Translations under genes and position numbers: made by a program
The notes under the pieces: generated by a model
Seen by the model: the letters and a program-made list of their open reading frames with translations, nothing else
Database searches by the model: none
Told to the model about the DNA's origin: nothing
Shown here: one piece after another, positions 1-7,641 of the stretch
Position numbering within the stretch: position 1 is the first letter of the stretch
Layout: every line of letters starts with the position of its first letter
DNA from: CAUZJO01 sp963580245
GTDB taxonomy: Bacteria > Sumerlaeota > Sumerlaeia > MVZB01
DNA length: 9,826 bases
Assembly: GCA_963580245.1 (NCBI GenBank)
Contig: CAUZJO010000162.1
Span: 1-9,826, forward strand
Reading direction: 5' to 3'

Positions 1-124
1 GAAGCGCGCCGAGAGGGGAAACCGAGCGACCGTCAACAAACTCCAGACGCCGCTCAAGGGTGTCGGAAGGGTTGGGACGGAATCCGCTAATCCCGCCCAA
101 CCACCCTTTGAATAGATCGATAGG

Positions 125-153
125 TTGACCGGTCGGCGCGGATCGGTTATCAT
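125..153 (+). promoter_or_regulatory. Sigma70-like promoter upstream of the cytochrome/DUF1549 gene
   Basis: TTGACC at 125-130 resembles a -35 box and TATCAT at 148-153 resembles a -10 box, separated by exactly 17 nt. Transcription would begin near 160, leaving a leader of about 30 nt before the ATG at 189. This is the best promoter match in the window and would drive the two-gene cytochrome/DUF1501 unit. It is read from sequence only. Confidence 0.5.
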
Positions 154-177
154 CCATCGTTGGTTACACGCCGATAT

Positions 178-183
178 GAGAAG
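178..183 (+). promoter_or_regulatory. Ribosome binding site for the cytochrome/DUF1549 gene
   Basis: GAGAAG lies 5 nt before the ATG at 189 and 11 nt before a second in-frame ATG at 195, so either start could be used; the product differs by only two residues. An ATG at 175 hits a stop after three codons and is not a start for this gene. Confidence 0.4.
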
Positions 184-188
184 TTGAC

Positions 189-3100
189 ATGGTTATGAAC
201 GGCACCCCCTCACGTTTTGCGAGATTGTTTGTTGTCGGCGTCCTGTTGCTGGCGGCGGGGAGGGGGGTGGTTCGCGGTGATGAAGCGCCGCCTGCTCCCG
301 AAGTGACGGACGTTTTGCCTGAACAGGCCGCCGGGTCGGACGAACAGGCGCCCGCCGATCCATCCGCCGCAGTCTCGTTTGAAAACGACATTCTGCCGAT
401 TTTTGAAGCGCATTGCGTGCGTTGTCACGGGATCGAGCGTCGGCTGCGGGAGTTGGACCTGAGTTCACCGGAGGGCGTGCTGAAGGGGGGCGAGTCGGGT
501 GACGCGGTCGTCGCGGGCAAGCCCGAGCAGAGTCGGCTTCTCGAGTTGATCTTGAGCGGGAAGATGCCGGCGGACGGCAAAACCGAGGTGACCGAAGCGG
601 AGATCGCGGCGATTCGCGCTTGGATCGAGTCGCTTGCCGCGGTGCCCGAGGAAACCCTGATCAGTGCGCCGGCGACCGAACAGGACGTGATCCCGATCAT
701 GTTGTTGCGTTGCGCGGCGTGCCACGGGCGGAGCTTCCAGGAGGGCGAGCTGGACCTGCGCACGCGGGCCTCGATCCTCAAGGGGGGCAAGTCGGGGCCG
801 GCGATCGTCGCGGGCAAGCCCGATGAGAGCCGGCTGGTCCAACTGATCCGGGAGGGCGCAATGCCGCCGAAAGGCCGGCTGCTCGAGGCCGGGGTGCGCG
901 AGATCACCGCGAGCGAGATCGAGAAGGTCGTCCAATGGGTCGCGGCGGGGGCGCCCGAGGCCGAAGTCGGGCCGGACGTGACGGGTGCCGAGCCCGACCC
1001 GTTGGTCAGTGACGAAGACCGGCAATTTTGGGCGTTTCAGCCGCCCAAGGCCGTCGAGCCGCCGGCCGTCATCGACCGGGAACGCGCGCGCAACCCGATC
1101 GACGCATTCATCCTGCGCAAACTCCAGGAGCAACACCTCACGCTATCACCCGATGCCGATAAGTCGACCCTCTTGCGTCGGGCGTCGCTGGACCTGATCG
1201 GCTTGCCACCCGAGCCGGACGAGGCGCGGGCCTTCCTGGCCGATGAAGAGCCCGACGCTTACGAGAAACTGATCGATCGCCTGCTCGAGTCGCCCCATTA
1301 CGGCGAGCGCTGGGGACGCCATTGGCTGGACGCGGTCGGTTATCACGACTGGCAGGACGCCTGGCGTTACCGCGATTACGTGATCCGGTCGTTGAATGCC
1401 GACAAACCCTACGACCTGTTCCTTCACGAGCAGATCGCGGGCGATGAGCTGATCGACTACGAAAACGCGCCGGCCATTACCCAGGAGATCAACGACAACC
1501 TGATCGCCACCGGATTCATGCGGATGGCGGTCGATCCGACGCAGACCCGCCTGGACAGCTTCGTTCCCAAACGGCTTGATGTGATCGCCGACCAGATCAC
1601 GATTTTCAGCACCACCGTCCTGGGTCTTTCCATGCAATGCGCGCGCTGTCACAGCCACAAGTTCGACCCGATTCCCCAGCGTGATTATTACCGGCTGGCG
1701 GCGGTCTTCAAGGGGGCCTTCGACGAGCATAATTGGTTGGCGCCGATGATGGGAGACGATCCCGCCCGCAAGTGGCTCATGCCGGGACAGCGCCGCTTGC
1801 CCTATATGGAGCCGCTGACCAACCCGCTCAAGCTGAGCGAACGGCGCCGGCGCAAAGAGCTGGCGGATCGCGGCCACAGGGCCAAAATTGAGGCATTGGA
1901 AGCGGAACTGAAGGCGCGCGAGGGGGAGGTCAGAGAAAGCCGCCGCGCCGATCTCTGGAACGAAATCCCCGAAACGGTACGCGAAGACGTCAAGGCGGCG
2001 CTCGACACGCCCGAGGACCAACGGACCGAACTGCAGCGCTATCTGGCCGAGAAATTTGGGGACTTGCTCAACGTTGATCGCGAGAAACTGAAACAACTGG
2101 ACGAGGCATTCAAGAAATACGTCGAAGATATCGAGGGAAAAATAGGGCAACTCAAGAGCCGCCTGGGACCGCCCGGTCCGCAGTACATCCGCGCGTTGTG
2201 GGACCGGGGCAACCCCTCGCCGACGTACATCCTCAAACGGGGCGATGCCGTCAACTTTGGGCGAAGGGTGGGGCCGGGGGTCCCTTCGGTGTTGACGGAT
2301 GGGAAGACGCCGTTCGTGGTTGAGCCTCCCTGGCCCGGCGCCAAGCAGACCGGCCGGCGGCTGGCTCTGGCCCGCTGGCTGACCGAGCCGGGGCACCCGC
2401 TCACGGCCCGCGTGATGGTCAATCGCATCTGGCAAGGGCACTTCGGGGAGGCCATCGTCGCCACGCCCGGCAACTTCGGCCAAACGGGCGCGCGCCCCAC
2501 CCATCCCGAATTGCTCGACTGGCTCGCATTGGAGTTCGTTCGACAAGGCTGGAGCATCAAGGCCATGCACCGGCTGATCATGACCTCCAGCGCCTATCGG
2601 CAGGCCTCGACCGTTCTGCCCGCCCACTCCGAGTATGATCCCGAGAACGCCCTACTCTCGCGCATGACCATGCAGCGCATGGACGCCGAGGCGTTGCGTG
2701 ACTCGATCATTACGGTCGCGAGCCGGCTCGACAGGAAGTTGTTCGGAGGCCCCGTGGGCGTTGCGGTCCGCGCGGACGGGCTGGCCACGGCGAGTGGGAC
2801 CGGCCAGGGTTGGCGCCGCAGCGTCTATGTGAAGCAAGAGACCGAGAGATCTACGGTACCCACGATCCTGGAGAGCTTTGACTTTCCTCAGATGTCGCCC
2901 AATTGCATGAAACGCACCGAATCCACGGTCGCCCCGCAGGCCCTGCACTTGATGAACGACTCGACGATCCGTGGGCTGGCGGAGGATTTCGCCAAGCGTC
3001 TGCGGGAGGAGGCCGGCGAGGACCGCGTCAAACAAATCGAACGGGCGTATCTGATCGCGCTGGCCCGCGCGCCCACCGACGAGGAGCGCGAGATCGGACT

Positions 3101-3251
3101 TGAGGCGTTGAGTGAATTGGCGGATAATACATCCGAGGGTGGTGAGGGCGAACAGTCCGACGAGTCCCCCGAACAGGAGGACGAGGACCGCCCGCTCGTA
3201 AAGTATTGCCACACGCTAATTAATTCAGCTGCATTCTTGTACATCGACTGA
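189..3251 (+). CDS. Secreted multi-haem planctomycete cytochrome c protein with DUF1549 and DUF1553 domains
   Basis: The 1020-residue product starts with a signal peptide (hydrophobic stretch about residues 13-24, cleavage near 30), so it should act outside the cytoplasmic membrane. Two planctomycete cytochrome c (PSCyt1) modules follow, at about 66-150 and 162-255. Each has a haem-binding CxxCH (C76-H80 and C175-H179) and a later Met-Pro that may supply the distal ligand (M126, M225). DUF1549 (PSCyt2) covers about 302-515 and carries a third CxxCH at C484-H488, followed by SHKFDPI, typical of the family. A charged, probably coiled-coil segment (about 547-660) leads into DUF1553 (PSD1), from about 722 to the end, with GWSIK at 787-791 and APQAL at 915. 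An acidic linker precedes the family-typical FLYID ending. The protein is probably involved in redox chemistry or polymer breakdown, but the substrate is unknown. The DUF1501 gene begins 8 nt after the stop. Family assignment is secure; function is not. Confidence 0.95.
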   Translation: MVMNGTPSRFARLFVVGVLLLAAGRGVVRGDEAPPAPEVTDVLPEQAAGSDEQAPADPSAAVSFENDILPIFEAHCVRCHGIERRLRELDLSSPEGVLKGGESGDAVVAGKPEQSRLLELILSGKMPADGKTEVTEAEIAAIRAWIESLAAVPEETLISAPATEQDVIPIMLLRCAACHGRSFQEGELDLRTRASILKGGKSGPAIVAGKPDESRLVQLIREGAMPPKGRLLEAGVREITASEIEKVVQWVAAGAPEAEVGPDVTGAEPDPLVSDEDRQFWAFQPPKAVEPPAVIDRERARNPIDAFILRKLQEQHLTLSPDADKSTLLRRASLDLIGLPPEPDEARAFLADEEPDAYEKLIDRLLESPHYGERWGRHWLDAVGYHDWQDAWRYRDYVIRSLNADKPYDLFLHEQIAGDELIDYENAPAITQEINDNLIATGFMRMAVDPTQTRLDSFVPKRLDVIADQITIFSTTVLGLSMQCARCHSHKFDPIPQRDYYRLAAVFKGAFDEHNWLAPMMGDDPARKWLMPGQRRLPYMEPLTNPLKLSERRRRKELADRGHRAKIEALEAELKAREGEVRESRRADLWNEIPETVREDVKAALDTPEDQRTELQRYLAEKFGDLLNVDREKLKQLDEAFKKYVEDIEGKIGQLKSRLGPPGPQYIRALWDRGNPSPTYILKRGDAVNFGRRVGPGVPSVLTDGKTPFVVEPPWPGAKQTGRRLALARWLTEPGHPLTARVMVNRIWQGHFGEAIVATPGNFGQTGARPTHPELLDWLALEFVRQGWSIKAMHRLIMTSSAYRQASTVLPAHSEYDPENALLSRMTMQRMDAEALRDSIITVASRLDRKLFGGPVGVAVRADGLATASGTGQGWRRSVYVKQETERSTVPTILESFDFPQMSPNCMKRTESTVAPQALHLMNDSTIRGLAEDFAKRLREEAGEDRVKQIERAYLIALARAPTDEEREIGLEALSELADNTSEGGEGEQSDESPEQEDEDRPLVKYCHTLINSAAFLYID
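508..526 (+). repeat. Copy 1 of an intragenic 19-bp repeat in the first cytochrome module
   Basis: TCGTCGCGGGCAAGCCCGA is identical to 805-823. It encodes the VAGKP segment of the first PSCyt1 module and marks the internal duplication that produced two successive haem modules. Similar but not identical sequence extends on both sides. Confidence 0.7.
805..823 (+). repeat. Copy 2 of the intragenic 19-bp repeat in the second cytochrome module
   Basis: Identical to 508-526, offset by 297 nt (99 codons), so it is in the same reading frame and at the same place in the second PSCyt1 module. The flanking KGG-SG and ESRL/QSRL segments also correspond between the modules. Confidence 0.7.
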
Positions 3252-3259
3252 GACGATTC

Positions 3260-4759
3260 ATGCACCCCTGCCATTCATGCGACCCAACCCTTTCTCGCCG
3301 CGATTTTTTCAGCCGCATGACCCAGGGCGTGACGGGGGCGGCCCTGGCCGGGGTGTTGTTGCAGGATTTCTTCGGGGCGTCCAACCTGCTGGCCGCCCCC
3401 TCCGGCCCTCGCTTCTTTGATCTCAAGTCCAAAGCGACCCATTTCGAACCCAAGGCCAGGTCGGTCATCCAACTGTTCATGAACGGCGGGCCGAGCCAGA
3501 TGGATATGTTCGACCCCAAACCGGCACTGGACAAGCACCACGGCGAGGCGTTCCTGGACAAACTCTCGGTGACGGACATCCAGGACCCCGAGCAGGCCGG
3601 GGCGCTGATGCGCAGCCCGTTCAAGTTCGCCCAGCACGGCGAGTCGGGCATCTGGCTGTCCGACGTGCTGCCGCACCTGGCCGAGGTGGTCGACGAGATC
3701 GCCGTGATCCGCTCGATGTGGGCCACCAGCCCCAGCCACCCCACGGCGGTCAACGAGATCCACTGTGGGCGAACCCTGCCCAACCTGGCCACGATGGGCT
3801 CGTGGGTGGTCTATGGGCTCGGCACCGAGAACCAGGACCTGCCGGCCTACGTGGTCCTCGACGACCCCGACGGACTGCCGGTGACCGGGGCCGGTGCCTG
3901 GCAGTCGGGCTACTTGCCGCCGATCTATCAGGGCACCCGCCTGCGTTGCGAGGGGAGCCCGATCATCAATCTACAACCCGAAGAGGAAGAGTCCTCGGAA
4001 TTCGAACAGATCGGCCGTGACTTGCTGGGGCGGCTCGATCGCATCCATCAACGCGATCGGCCCCATCAGCCGCGCCTGGACGCCCGCATCTCCAGCTACG
4101 AGCTGGCGGCCCGGTTGCAACTGGAAGCCACCGACGTGCTCGACATCTCGCAGGAGAGCTCCGAAACGCTCGCGATGTACGGCGTCGGCGACACCTCGCC
4201 CTACGAAGGACGTCTGCACCCCATCTCGGGTCCCGATTCCTACGCGCGCCGTTGCATCATGGCCCGCCGCCTGGTCGAACGGGGCGTGCGCATTGTTCAA
4301 ATCTACATCAACAGTCAGCTTTGGGACATGCACTCCCACATTGAAAACGAGATGCGCGCCGCCTGCGCCAAGACCGACAAACCCATTGCCGCATTGCTCA
4401 AGGACTTGAAACAGCGCGGCCTGCTCGACAGCACGTTGGTCGTCTGGGGCGGAGAATTCGGGCGCATGCCGATGGCCCAGTTCCAGACCGGCGTCGCCGC
4501 GGCCGGCCGCGACCATAACCCCCATGGCTTCACGACGTGGATGGCCGGCGGCGGGGTCAAGGGCGGGACGGTCCACGGCGCGACCGACGAGTTCGGCCTG
4601 CGCGCCGTCGAAGACCGCGTCAGCATCGCCGACTGGCACGCCACGATCCTCAACCAGCTCGGCCTGCACCACGAAGACCTCTACTTCGAACGTAGCGGCT
4701 TCAAGGAACGCCTCACCTTCACCCACAAACCGCGCGTGATCAAAGAGATATTGGCCTGA
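3260..4759 (+). CDS. DUF1501 family protein with twin-arginine leader
   Basis: The 499-residue product belongs to DUF1501, a family related to sulfatase/alkaline phosphatase folds and very common in Planctomycetota, usually next to DUF1549/DUF1553 genes as here. Near the N-terminus SRRDFF (R13-R14) is followed by a hydrophobic, Ala/Gly-rich stretch to about residue 46, a twin-arginine export signal for a protein folded before transport. Family landmarks include NGGPSQMDMFDPK from residue 75, WGGEFGR at 396-402 and GRDHNPHG from about 416. The conserved Asp and His residues in these segments are plausible metal or active-site positions by analogy with the superfamily. Only 8 nt separate it from the preceding stop, with no strong Shine-Dalgarno, so it is probably co-transcribed and perhaps translationally coupled. 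The length is normal for the family. The reaction catalysed is not established. Confidence 0.93.
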   Translation: MHPCHSCDPTLSRRDFFSRMTQGVTGAALAGVLLQDFFGASNLLAAPSGPRFFDLKSKATHFEPKARSVIQLFMNGGPSQMDMFDPKPALDKHHGEAFLDKLSVTDIQDPEQAGALMRSPFKFAQHGESGIWLSDVLPHLAEVVDEIAVIRSMWATSPSHPTAVNEIHCGRTLPNLATMGSWVVYGLGTENQDLPAYVVLDDPDGLPVTGAGAWQSGYLPPIYQGTRLRCEGSPIINLQPEEEESSEFEQIGRDLLGRLDRIHQRDRPHQPRLDARISSYELAARLQLEATDVLDISQESSETLAMYGVGDTSPYEGRLHPISGPDSYARRCIMARRLVERGVRIVQIYINSQLWDMHSHIENEMRAACAKTDKPIAALLKDLKQRGLLDSTLVVWGGEFGRMPMAQFQTGVAAAGRDHNPHGFTTWMAGGGVKGGTVHGATDEFGLRAVEDRVSIADWHATILNQLGLHHEDLYFERSGFKERLTFTHKPRVIKEILA

Positions 4760-4786
4760 CAATCCGCTGCGGCAAAAGTAGCATGT

Positions 4787-4811
4787 CCTCCCGCGTGAAA
4801 TGGCGAGGAGG
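4787..4811 (+). terminator. Stem-loop after the DUF1501 gene, possible weak terminator
   Basis: CCTCC plus CGC (4787-4794) can pair with GCG (4803-4805) and GGAGG (4807-4811), leaving one bulged A and an 8-nt loop. It starts 27 nt after the DUF1501 stop. Only a short T run (TCTTT) follows, so intrinsic termination would be weak. It may instead protect the mRNA 3' end. Confidence 0.35.
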
Positions 4812-4920
4812 AGGTCTTTGTGGCTCTCCGTTCGTGTCATTCCATGAATCCCGAAGGCTTGCGCGCCCGGCGTGGCTGGAACTGCTTATTCTCTGTCTCT
4901 TGTACAAAGACCGAAAATGC

Positions 4921-4949
4921 TTGACCGTGGATGAGGTGAACGCGAAAAT
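4921..4949 (+). promoter_or_regulatory. Weak sigma70-like promoter candidate upstream of the M24 peptidase
   Basis: TTGACC (4921-4926) lies 17 nt before GAAAAT (4944-4949), which matches the -10 consensus at four of six positions. Transcription would start near 4957, about 75 nt before the ATG at 5031. The gap of about 270 nt and the upstream stem-loop make an independent promoter plausible here, but the -10 box is poor. Confidence 0.25.
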
Positions 4950-4987
4950 TCGGATGCGCGTGAGCGCAGTGACGCGAACGCACCACG

Positions 4988-5002
4988 CCGGGAACGTCCC
5001 GG
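4988..5002. repeat. 15-bp near-perfect palindrome upstream of the M24 peptidase
   Basis: CCGGGA (4988-4993) and TCCCGG (4997-5002) are perfect inverted copies around a 3-nt centre. The palindrome ends 28 nt before the likely ATG of the peptidase, so it could be an operator or a hairpin in the mRNA leader. No regulator is encoded nearby, and short GC palindromes occur by chance in a GC-rich genome. Confidence 0.3.
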
Positions 5003-5030
5003 GCCAAGTCCGTTGGCGAAAGTGGCTTTC

Positions 5031-6188
5031 ATGAACCTACCTTTTGACTCAGATAAACTCGACGCCTTGCTCGAAGAGAACCGGATCGATCTGCTGCTCG
5101 CCACGTCGAAGCACAACATCCAATACATGCTTGGCGGCTACCGGTTCTTCTTCTTCGAGTGGATGGACGCGTTCGGCATGAGTCGTTATCTTCCCATGCT
5201 GGGCCTGCCGCGCGGTCATTTGAGCGATGGATTCTACGTTGGCAATCCCATCGAGAAATGGCAACAGGCCCATGAGCCGCTCTGGGTCAAGGGGCCGTCC
5301 AATGAGTCGTGGACGTGCCTGGAGGCGGCCGGCCAAGCGGCCGATCGGATTAAGAGTCTGGGGCTGGATCGCGGCCGGATCGCGATTGAGCGCGCGTGGA
5401 TGCCGACCGACGCGATGGAGGTGCTCAAGGGAAAACTGCCGGACGTCGAATGGGTCGAGGCCATCCGTGTTTTGGAAGAACTGCGCGCCGTCAAATCGCC
5501 CGAGGAACTGACGCTGCTCAGGGAAGCCTCCGAGGCCATTGTCGAATCAATGCTCGCCGTGATGAGGAACACGCCGGCGGGAACCTCGACGCGCGAGATC
5601 GTCGAGTCGATGCGCCGCGAAGAGAACCGGAACGGGTTGAATTTCGAGTATTGTCTGATCGCCGCCGGAACCAGTTTTATTCGCGCCGGATCGAGCGATG
5701 TACGCTGGGAGAAAGGCGAGATCCTGTCGCTTGATTCGGGCGGCAACAAGCACGGTTACATCGGCGACCTGTGCCGCATGGCCGTCATGGGCGAGCCGAC
5801 GGCCCTGATGCAAGAGTGCCTGGCCGAGGTCCATGCGATCCAGGCGGCCGCGCGCCGACCGATCAAGGCCGGCGCGATCGGCGGCGGCATCTACGAATGC
5901 GCCCTGGCCGAGCGCGACCGTTGTGACCATCGCAATGAAGTGAATTTCACCGCCCACGGCATGGGCCTGATCACCCACGAAGTCCCGCACCTGACCGACG
6001 TGGGTTTCTCCTACCCCGCGCTGCACAAGAATACCCCACTGGAAGCCGGCATGGTCATTTCGATCGAGACCGAAATCAGAAACAAGGAGGTCGGATTCGT
6101 CAAACTCGAGGACACCGTGGCCGTCACCGAAGATGGCTGCGAAGCCTACGGCGACCAGGGGCGCGAGTGGAATGTGGTGGAAGGATAA
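5031..6188 (+). CDS. M24 family metallopeptidase (Xaa-Pro aminopeptidase/creatinase type)
   Basis: The 385-residue product has the two-part layout of prolidase-like enzymes: an N-terminal creatinase-type domain (about 1-155) and a C-terminal pita-bread catalytic domain. All five expected metal ligands are present: D235, D246, H309, E346 and E360, with the 11-residue Asp-Asp spacing of aminopeptidase P. H316, in HEVP, is the second conserved histidine. It is therefore probably an active dinuclear-metal peptidase cleaving Xaa-Pro bonds, although creatinase-like or other amide hydrolase activity is possible within this fold. No signal peptide is visible, so it should be cytoplasmic. I chose the ATG at 5031. 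A TTG at 5013 adds six residues; no ATG or GTG start lies further upstream before an in-frame stop at 4932-4934. Neither start has a good Shine-Dalgarno. Neighbouring genes do not suggest a pathway. Confidence 0.9.
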   Translation: MNLPFDSDKLDALLEENRIDLLLATSKHNIQYMLGGYRFFFFEWMDAFGMSRYLPMLGLPRGHLSDGFYVGNPIEKWQQAHEPLWVKGPSNESWTCLEAAGQAADRIKSLGLDRGRIAIERAWMPTDAMEVLKGKLPDVEWVEAIRVLEELRAVKSPEELTLLREASEAIVESMLAVMRNTPAGTSTREIVESMRREENRNGLNFEYCLIAAGTSFIRAGSSDVRWEKGEILSLDSGGNKHGYIGDLCRMAVMGEPTALMQECLAEVHAIQAAARRPIKAGAIGGGIYECALAERDRCDHRNEVNFTAHGMGLITHEVPHLTDVGFSYPALHKNTPLEAGMVISIETEIRNKEVGFVKLEDTVAVTEDGCEAYGDQGREWNVVEG

Positions 6189-6190
6189 TA

Positions 6191-6217
6191 AAACCGCCCT
6201 TGATGGAGGTCGTTTTT
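6191..6217 (+). terminator. Possible weak terminator after the M24 peptidase
   Basis: Just after the stop, an imperfect stem (ACCGCC against GGAGGT, one mismatch, 6-nt loop) is followed closely by TTTTT at 6213-6217. The arrangement resembles an intrinsic terminator, but the stem is short. It abuts the hexamer-repeat region. Confidence 0.3.
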
Positions 6218-6306
6218 CGTGCTCGTGCTCGTAAATCGTAATCGAAATTGTTTGAAATCCTCACACCAAAGAATGGATCGAGAATCTCGAGTCCGAGTCC
6301 GAGTCC
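6217..6306. repeat. Hexamer-phased imperfect inverted repeat in the 6189-6443 gap
   Basis: The left arm holds TCGTGC twice (6217-6222, 6223-6228), TCGTAA (6229-6234), then after one extra A TCGTAA (6236-6241) and TCGAAA (6242-6247). The right arm (about 6277-6306) holds ATCGAG, a CTCGAG palindrome and tandem TCCGAG/GAGTCC units. CTCG cores of the left arm pair with CGAG cores of the right arm in a 6-nt register, with G-U wobbles and one recurrent mismatch per unit, so the transcript could fold into a long imperfect hairpin. Inside the right arm TCGAGA-A-TCTCGA (6278-6290) is a perfect 13-bp palindrome. No coding potential is apparent. Confidence 0.55.
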
Positions 6307-6443
6307 AAGACCGACCGATAGGATTGCAAATTTGAATCATGCGATAACGTTTCCGGCTCAACAAGAATAGACCACGGCAACCTGGTATGCCCCACGCCAC
6401 CCATCTGCTATTGTTGGCCGTGAATGATGGTGAACGTTCTCGG

Positions 6444-7574
6444 ATGATGCGAGAGATGAGACGAATCCGAACCGCCCCCGCCCACCGCGCTCTGTCACGA
6501 CCGGTGCTGTTAAGCGCCTTGCTGAGCATGATGCTCATCGCCACCCCATTAACGGCCCAGCCCGAACCCGCCAGCGACCGCGAGCCGAGCGACGATCCGA
6601 TGACCGTGCTGGGCCCGCGCGAGTGGGAGGAAGTCGGCGAGTCGATTGAGCGGGCGCTGAGGTGGCTTGCATCCCGGCAGCAACCCGACGGGTCGTTTCC
6701 CACGCTCGAAACCGGACAGCGGGCCGTCGATTACGTCCTCGGCTGCCAACAGGCCAGTGGCCTGCTGGCGCGGGTCAACCCTCGGGTCAATGACGTGACC
6801 GTTTCGATCGCGACCGCCGGCCACACCGCCGCCTATAACCACGCGATCTCGGGCGTCCTGTTGTGCGAGGTTTACGGCATGACGCACAAGGACCAGGCCC
6901 AGCGCATCCGCTCGGCCATCGGGCGCGGGCTCAACTTCACGATGGCCGAGCACGCCAAACCCAAACGCTTCCCCGCGGACGAGGGCGGCTGGCGCTACGT
7001 CTATCCCGCGGCGAGGGAAAGGGCCGACTCCGACCTGTCGATCACCTGCTGGCAACTGATGTTCCTCAGAGCGGCGATCAACGCCGGATTCGAAATCCCC
7101 AGCGAGCCGATCGACCAGGCCGTCGCGTATATCAAACGCTGCTACAAACCGGATGCGCGCGTGTTGACCTACACGATCCTTCACCCGCAAGCGCCGACGC
7201 GGGCGATGGCTGGCACGGGCATCCTGGCGTTGGCGCTCGACGGGCTGCACCGGACGACCATCGCGCAATCGAGCGCTCAGTGGCTGCTGGCCCATCCGTT
7301 CGACCGTTACAACCAAAGCCTTAACATCTATGACCGCTACCATTACGGCGTCTACCATTGCAGCCTGGCGATGTTCCAGATGGGGGGACGTTACTGGGAG
7401 GGGTTTTACCCGGGGCTGGCGCAAGTCCTGCTCAGGCATCAAACGCCGGCGGGCCACTGGGCGACCGAGAGCCCGCCGATGGGGGACCACATTTTCGGCA
7501 ACCCCTACACCACGGCGCTGGTGGTCAACGCGCTGGCCGTGCCGTACCAGTTACTGCCGATTTATCAACGTTGA
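6444..7574 (+). CDS. Secreted prenyltransferase/squalene-oxidase repeat protein of unknown function
   Basis: The product (376 residues from this start) has a basic n-region, a hydrophobic core at about residues 20-36 and a likely signal peptidase site after A38, so it should be exported. The mature part carries repeats of the alpha/alpha-toroid kind seen in squalene cyclases and prenyltransferases: ALRWLASRQQPDGSF from residue 71, GGWRY at 181-185 followed by DSDLSITCWQ, TRAMAGTG from 252, HQTPAGHW from 332, and an LPIYQR ending. I see no DxDD motif as in squalene-hopene cyclase, so cyclase activity is not supported and a binding or scaffold role is as likely. The ORF is open back to an ATG at 6387, but that would place 35 residues before the hydrophobic core and has no Shine-Dalgarno. 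The ATG at 6444 has GGTGA 10 nt upstream; 6447 and 6456 are alternatives. The family is common in planctomycetes without a known role. Confidence 0.82.
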   Translation: MMREMRRIRTAPAHRALSRPVLLSALLSMMLIATPLTAQPEPASDREPSDDPMTVLGPREWEEVGESIERALRWLASRQQPDGSFPTLETGQRAVDYVLGCQQASGLLARVNPRVNDVTVSIATAGHTAAYNHAISGVLLCEVYGMTHKDQAQRIRSAIGRGLNFTMAEHAKPKRFPADEGGWRYVYPAARERADSDLSITCWQLMFLRAAINAGFEIPSEPIDQAVAYIKRCYKPDARVLTYTILHPQAPTRAMAGTGILALALDGLHRTTIAQSSAQWLLAHPFDRYNQSLNIYDRYHYGVYHCSLAMFQMGGRYWEGFYPGLAQVLLRHQTPAGHWATESPPMGDHIFGNPYTTALVVNALAVPYQLLPIYQR

Positions 7575-7641
7575 AGAGCGGCGACTTCACCCCAGTCATT
7601 GTGTATATTGGTGACGGAGACCCTCGACCCGAACGGTTTCG

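Noticed and set aside
67..108. Inverted repeat AAGGGTTGGG against CCCAA...CCCTT as a terminator of an upstream gene
   Set aside because: The loop is about 19 nt, the stem needs a bulge, and no T tract follows.
1..115. Open frames entering from the left edge, e.g. ending at 88-90 or 113-115
   Set aside because: The translations are short, basic and low-complexity with no recognisable motif, so I cannot say that an upstream gene ends here.
1146..2627. Long open frame on the - strand (493 codons)
   Set aside because: It lies entirely within the DUF1549/DUF1553 gene, shows no family motifs and is a typical codon-bias shadow in GC-rich DNA.
3971..4840. Open frame of 289 codons on the - strand
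   Set aside because: It is antisense to the well-supported DUF1501 gene and has no recognisable domain.
4783..5034. 83-codon frame spanning the gap between DUF1501 and the peptidase
   Set aside because: It has no ribosome binding site or recognisable motif, it includes the stem-loop and the palindrome, and its composition looks non-coding.
6217..6306. CRISPR array
   Set aside because: The repeat units are 6 nt with no spacers, and no cas genes are present.
7571..7609. TTGAAG and TATATT as a promoter for the permease
   Set aside because: The spacer would be 27 nt, too long for sigma70, and no better -35 lies upstream of TATATT.
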